This document shows positions 63,527-64,000 of a stretch of DNA of 64,000 nucleotides, in pieces. The notes below the pieces were generated by a model. The model searched no databases and was not told the DNA's origin. It was given only the letters and a program-made list of their open reading frames with translations. Source of the stretch: Onchocerca lupi (taxonomy: Eukaryota > Nematoda > Chromadorea > Rhabditida > Onchocercidae); contig JAOVVO010000055.1 of the NCBI GenBank assembly GCA_028564675.1, positions 124,001 to 188,000 of the forward strand, written 5' to 3'. The number at the start of each line of letters is the position of its first letter. The first letter of the stretch is position 1. The position numbers and the translations under genes were made by a program.

Positions 63527-64000
63527 CATGAGTTCTTTCATGGAGACAATACTGAAATAAACTCGTGGATTTATACGGCAAAAGCCAAGTAAAGAAAATG
63601 CTTTTTTATTCATTGTCGATAGAAATTCAATTTGAATTAATACTATCAATTCAATGTCGAAACAATTCCGAATTTTCAACTAAAAATAAAACAAATAGAT
63701 TGAGTAGAGTATGTGAATCAATGGTGAAAGGTCAAAAGCACCGACCAAGTTTAAAATCAGTGATAAAATTAGTGATATCGTATAATAAGTAGCAAAATAT
63801 GACAAAACGATGCATTCAAATATTTATACAAATGTGTAACTTGAAAAAAATATGCATAATTGTTGATAATAAAGGCGCCGAATAAGCGAAATAGTATGGA
63901 AAATAAAGAAAGGACAGAGTAGTAATAACAAAAAATGGAATAAAAATTGGTGAATATTATTAAATATGAAAAAGCACCAAAAATATTCACTGAAATAATA

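Larger units (their letters stand above)
57555..64000. other. Mostly non-coding right flank
   Basis: AT-rich with few open frames. It contains exon-like stretches on the + strand at 58169-58300, at 60259-60302 (TTTTTACAG acceptor, then SDFNGDFHLFIRPE and a GTGTCA donor) and at 63388-63526, plus an 18-bp inverted repeat at 62396-62521. These may be parts of one gene with large introns or of a gene extending past the window, but the phases do not chain fully. Confidence 0.4.

Noticed and set aside
1..64000. CRISPR arrays, bacterial operons, Wolbachia-derived insert, rRNA, SL RNA or tRNA genes
   Set aside because: No regularly spaced repeats, no bacterial-type ORF runs, no rRNA, spliced-leader or tRNA signatures were found by eye on either strand.

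Overview
The window reads as nuclear DNA of a parasitic-type nematode, most likely a filarial or other clade III (spirurid) worm. It is strongly AT-rich, carries long A/T homopolymers, and its genes are split into many short exons by introns with TTTCAG-type 3' ends. The recognisable proteins match nematode or general animal families: LIS-1, a TAX-4-type cyclic nucleotide channel, a Bicaudal-C/GLD-3-type KH protein, RPS3, RAD9 and NAT9. Species assignment is inference only.

Layout. 1-4168 (-): lis-1, whose last few codons lie off the left edge. 4169-13011: long gene-poor stretch with a 46-base A run, a near-perfect 31-bp hairpin, a chain of three abutting ORFs ending in an A tract, and one weak membrane-ORF candidate. 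13012-15967 (-): RAD9/hpr-9 checkpoint clamp subunit, head-to-head with 16379-17214 (+): NAT9-type N-acetyltransferase. 17215-23256: intergenic, with decayed lustrin-type cysteine-domain exons (18.7-19.4 kb), a 15-bp perfect hairpin and two tandem repeats. 23257-33566 (-): large Bicaudal-C/GLD-3 family gene with degenerate KH domains and a C-terminal SAM domain split over three exons. 34.7-35.5 kb: unidentified ORFs. 36075-42054 (-): CNG channel alpha-type subunit. 43434-44694 (-): candidate secreted cysteine-rich peptide gene with three related terminal exons created by duplication. 46154-46542 (-): decayed, intron-containing copy of the first two rps-3 exons. 50914-53184 (-): intact rps-3. 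54719-57554 (-): four-membrane-segment protein of unknown function with a MITE-like element in its first intron. 57555-64000: mostly non-coding, with a few exon-like stretches on the + strand.

The genes form no obvious pathway or operon. Apart from NAT9, all confident genes are on the minus strand. The only close functional pairing is positional: RAD9 and NAT9 share a ~410-bp divergent intergenic region. The most unusual material is the cysteine-rich gene with duplicated last exons, the RPS3 segmental pseudogene about 4.4 kb from its parent, and the BicC-type protein that combines GLD-3-like degenerate KH motifs with a canonical SAM domain. Exon boundaries were worked out by eye from reading frame, GT/AG sites and family alignment. 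For rps-3, NAT9 and the four-TM gene the exon lengths sum to whole codons.
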